From JAVBWI01 sp036677445 (lineage in GTDB: Bacteria > Bacillota > Clostridia > Christensenellales > CAG-138), in assembly GCA_036677445.1 (NCBI GenBank), contig JAVBWI010000014.1, forward strand, positions 117,071-181,070: DNA of 64,000 nt, in the 5' to 3' direction. A model generated the notes under the pieces. That model had not been told where the DNA came from. It worked only from the letters and a program-made list of their open reading frames with translations, and ran no database searches. Positions 62,129 to 64,000 of the stretch are shown one piece after another. Numbering within the stretch: position 1 is the first letter of the stretch; every line of letters starts with the position of its first letter. Made by a program: the position numbers and the translations under genes.

Positions 62129-63796
62129 GTGGCAGACCCAAAGTATGTGATCGGCCTTGATTTTGGTACGCTTTCGGCAAGGGCGCTGCTGGTCGACGCA
62201 AAAACGGGCGGGGAGCTCGCCTGTTCGGTGTTTGAATACCCGCATGGTGTAATGGATCGGGCGCTTTGGGATGGTACCGCGCTTCCGAATGATTGGGCTT
62301 TACAGCATCCACAGGATTATATTGACGCGCTTGGCGCCATGATTCCCGCCGTTATAAGGCAGTCCGGCATTAAGGCGGAGGATATCATTGGTGTGGGTGT
62401 TGATTTTACCGCGTGCACGATGCTTCCTGTAACGAAGGACGGCACGCCTCTATGCTTTATGGACGCATATAAGCATGCGCCGCATGCCTATGTAAAGCTT
62501 TGGAAGCACCATGCCGCGGAGGAGAAAGCGGTACGGCTGACGCAAATCGCGCGTGAAAGAGGGGAGGGATGGCTCGATAATTATGGAGGGAAGGTTTCTT
62601 CCGAATGGGCGTTTCCTAAGCTCTGGCAGCTGCTGGACGAAGCGCCTGAAATTTATGCGGCAATGGATCGCTGGATTGAGGCGGCCGATTGGCTTGTTTG
62701 GCAATTGACAGGTAAAGAAGTGCGCGGCGCATGCACCGCTGGCTACAAGGGCCTTTGGAATAAAAAGAACGGGTTCCCGGCGCCGGATTTTTTTCGGGCG
62801 CTTGCCCCCCGGATGGAACGGGTGATTGAAGAGAAATTTTCAACCGATATTTTACCGCTCGGTAAAAAAGCGGGCGAAGTCAACGATGCATGCGCAAAGC
62901 TGACCGGACTGATTCCGGGAACTGCCGTTGCGGTTGCCATTATTGACGCACATGCGGCCGTACCCGCGGCAGGTATCGACGGCCCGGAAAAGATGCTGGC
63001 AATTATGGGGACGTCAACTTGCCATATCTTAATGGCAGAGGAGGAGAAACAAATTCCCGGCATTTGCGGTGTCGTTGCCGACGGTGTGATGCCGGGCTAT
63101 TATGCCTACGAGGCGGGCCAACCCTGCGTGGGCGACCAGTTTGCATGGTTCGTGAACAACTGCTGCCCCGCAGCCTATCAGGAAACGGCCGACAAACGGG
63201 GAATAAGTATTCATAACTATCTGACGGAGCTTGGCCAAAAACAGAAACCCGGTGAATCGGGTCTGATTGCGTTGGATTGGTGGAATGGCAACCGGTCCGT
63301 CCTTGTAGACCACGATTTGACGGGCATGGTGCTGGGCCTGACATTGACGGCAAGGCCGGAGGATATTTATCGCGCCTTGATCGAGTCGACAGCCTATGGG
63401 ACCCGCATGATCATTGAAAACTTTGTTCAAAACGGAATATCGATCAAGGAATTTGTGGCCGCCGGAGGGATCAGCCGGAAAAATCCGGCGGTAATGCAGC
63501 TCTATGCGGACGTACTGCATATGCCTGTTAAAATTGCGGGCAGCAAGCAGGCCGGGGCGCTTGGAAGCGCAATTTACGGCAGTGTCGCGGCGGGTGAACG
63601 GGCGGGAGGCTACGACGATCTGTATGAAGCGGCGCGCAATATGGGGAATGTTCTGGATACCGTATATCTTCCGAACGAGTCCGATGCGATCCTGTATGAT
63701 AAACTCTTTTTAGAATACCGCATCCTGCATGACTATTTCGGCAGGGGGGCAAACGATGTCATGAAACGCTTAAAAAAGATGAAAGCGACAAATTAA
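62129..63796 (+). CDS. araB: L-ribulokinase
   Basis: 555 residues if started at the GTG at 62129, six bases behind AAGGGGGG; the ATG at 62123 is in frame but touches that site. Classical AraB features: VIGLDFGTLSARALLVD, EYPHGVMDRALWDG, ALQHPQDYIDAL, GVGVDFTACTMLPV, GGKVSSEWAFPKLWQLLDEAPEIY, AIMGTSTCHILM and LDWWNGNRSVLVDHDLTG. AraB phosphorylates L-ribulose but also D-ribulose. Its partner here is a FucI-type isomerase rather than AraA, which favours D-ribulose made from D-arabinose. Confidence 0.94.
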   Translation: MADPKYVIGLDFGTLSARALLVDAKTGGELACSVFEYPHGVMDRALWDGTALPNDWALQHPQDYIDALGAMIPAVIRQSGIKAEDIIGVGVDFTACTMLPVTKDGTPLCFMDAYKHAPHAYVKLWKHHAAEEKAVRLTQIARERGEGWLDNYGGKVSSEWAFPKLWQLLDEAPEIYAAMDRWIEAADWLVWQLTGKEVRGACTAGYKGLWNKKNGFPAPDFFRALAPRMERVIEEKFSTDILPLGKKAGEVNDACAKLTGLIPGTAVAVAIIDAHAAVPAAGIDGPEKMLAIMGTSTCHILMAEEEKQIPGICGVVADGVMPGYYAYEAGQPCVGDQFAWFVNNCCPAAYQETADKRGISIHNYLTELGQKQKPGESGLIALDWWNGNRSVLVDHDLTGMVLGLTLTARPEDIYRALIESTAYGTRMIIENFVQNGISIKEFVAAGGISRKNPAVMQLYADVLHMPVKIAGSKQAGALGSAIYGSVAAGERAGGYDDLYEAARNMGNVLDTVYLPNESDAILYDKLFLEYRILHDYFGRGANDVMKRLKKMKATN

Positions 63797-63810
63797 AAGG
63801 AGGGTCATCT

Positions 63811-64000
63811 ATGTATAACCGTACAAACAGCATACATCCCAAGCTCGGTATCCGCCCGGTGATCGACGGGCGGCGCAACGGCATCCGCGAAGGGCTGGAG
63901 GCGCAAACCATGAATATGGCAAAGGCGGCGGCGGCGCTCATCGCCGGGAACGTAAAATATCCCGACGGCAAGCCTGTGGAGGTCGTGATTTCCGACACCA
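63811..64000 (+). CDS. fucI: L-fucose/D-arabinose isomerase (5' part, cut by window end)
   Basis: The first 63 codons are present, with AAGGAGGG upstream, 14 bases after araB. LGIRPVIDGRRNGIREGLEAQTMNMAKAAA is the FucI N-terminus. The full enzyme (~590 residues) converts L-fucose to L-fuculose and D-arabinose to D-ribulose. Completeness cannot be judged. Confidence 0.9.
   Translation, partial: MYNRTNSIHPKLGIRPVIDGRRNGIREGLEAQTMNMAKAAAALIAGNVKYPDGKPVEVVISDT

Noticed and set aside
1..64000. CRISPR array, prophage, rRNA or riboswitch
   Set aside because: No regularly spaced repeats, phage structural genes, rRNA sequence or recognisable riboswitch core were seen on either strand.

Overview
The window looks like chromosome from an anaerobic, motile Firmicute (Clostridia-type). 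The G+C content is moderate. Shine-Dalgarno sites are strong AGGAGG types and promoters are sigma-A like. Exported binding proteins are lipoproteins. There is a four-subunit pyruvate:ferredoxin oxidoreductase, an iron-type alcohol dehydrogenase, YesN/YesM two-component proteins, and a chemoreceptor gene behind a sigma-28-like promoter. No complete tRNA, rRNA, CRISPR array or phage is visible. Species cannot be read from the sequence.

Layout. 1-4 kb: an old-yellow-enzyme oxidoreductase (cut by the window edge) with an AhpD-like protein, an SGNH hydrolase and a glutamate-type symporter. 4-12.2 kb: two adjacent membrane GGDEF/HD-GYP proteins for c-di-GMP turnover, then a methyl-accepting chemotaxis protein. 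12.4-16.3 kb: a GNAT acetyltransferase, a CoA-disulfide-reductase/rhodanese fusion, ArsR and an ACR3 arsenite pump. 16.3-21.2 kb: a lipoprotein, a TetR/membrane-protein pair, a MerR regulator with its alcohol dehydrogenase, and an M15 peptidase. 21.7-24.7 kb: the porGDAB-type operon.

25-51 kb is a block of carbon-uptake genes. A response regulator, histidine kinase and sugar-binding lipoprotein form an apparent three-component sensor. It precedes a sugar ABC transporter (binding protein, ATPase, two permeases), an FGGY kinase and L-arabinose isomerase. After an orphan lipoprotein and a broken transposase comes a hydroxyacid cluster: two D-2-hydroxyacid dehydrogenases, an RpiR regulator, an enolase paralog with altered catalytic residues, a glycerate 2-kinase, an ornithine-cyclodeaminase-family protein, a TRAP transporter and a LarA-type racemase. 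The block is bracketed at 25.2 and 50.9 kb by two same-direction copies of a palindromic repeat that carries the 3' end of a tRNA-Thr-like sequence.

52-64 kb: a FadR-type regulator, two DapA-family aldolases/lyases, a complete Liv-type ABC transporter, an aminotransferase and a DMT permease. L-ribulokinase and the start of L-fucose isomerase follow. The first part reads as import, transamination and retro-aldol cleavage of an amino-acid-like compound. The last two genes suggest D-arabinose or L-fucose use.

Most notable: the enolase paralog that keeps the metal ligands but lacks the catalytic Glu and His; the same AAATGTAGT motif at the same place in two divergent promoters; and the tRNA-derived palindromic repeats bracketing about 25.7 kb.
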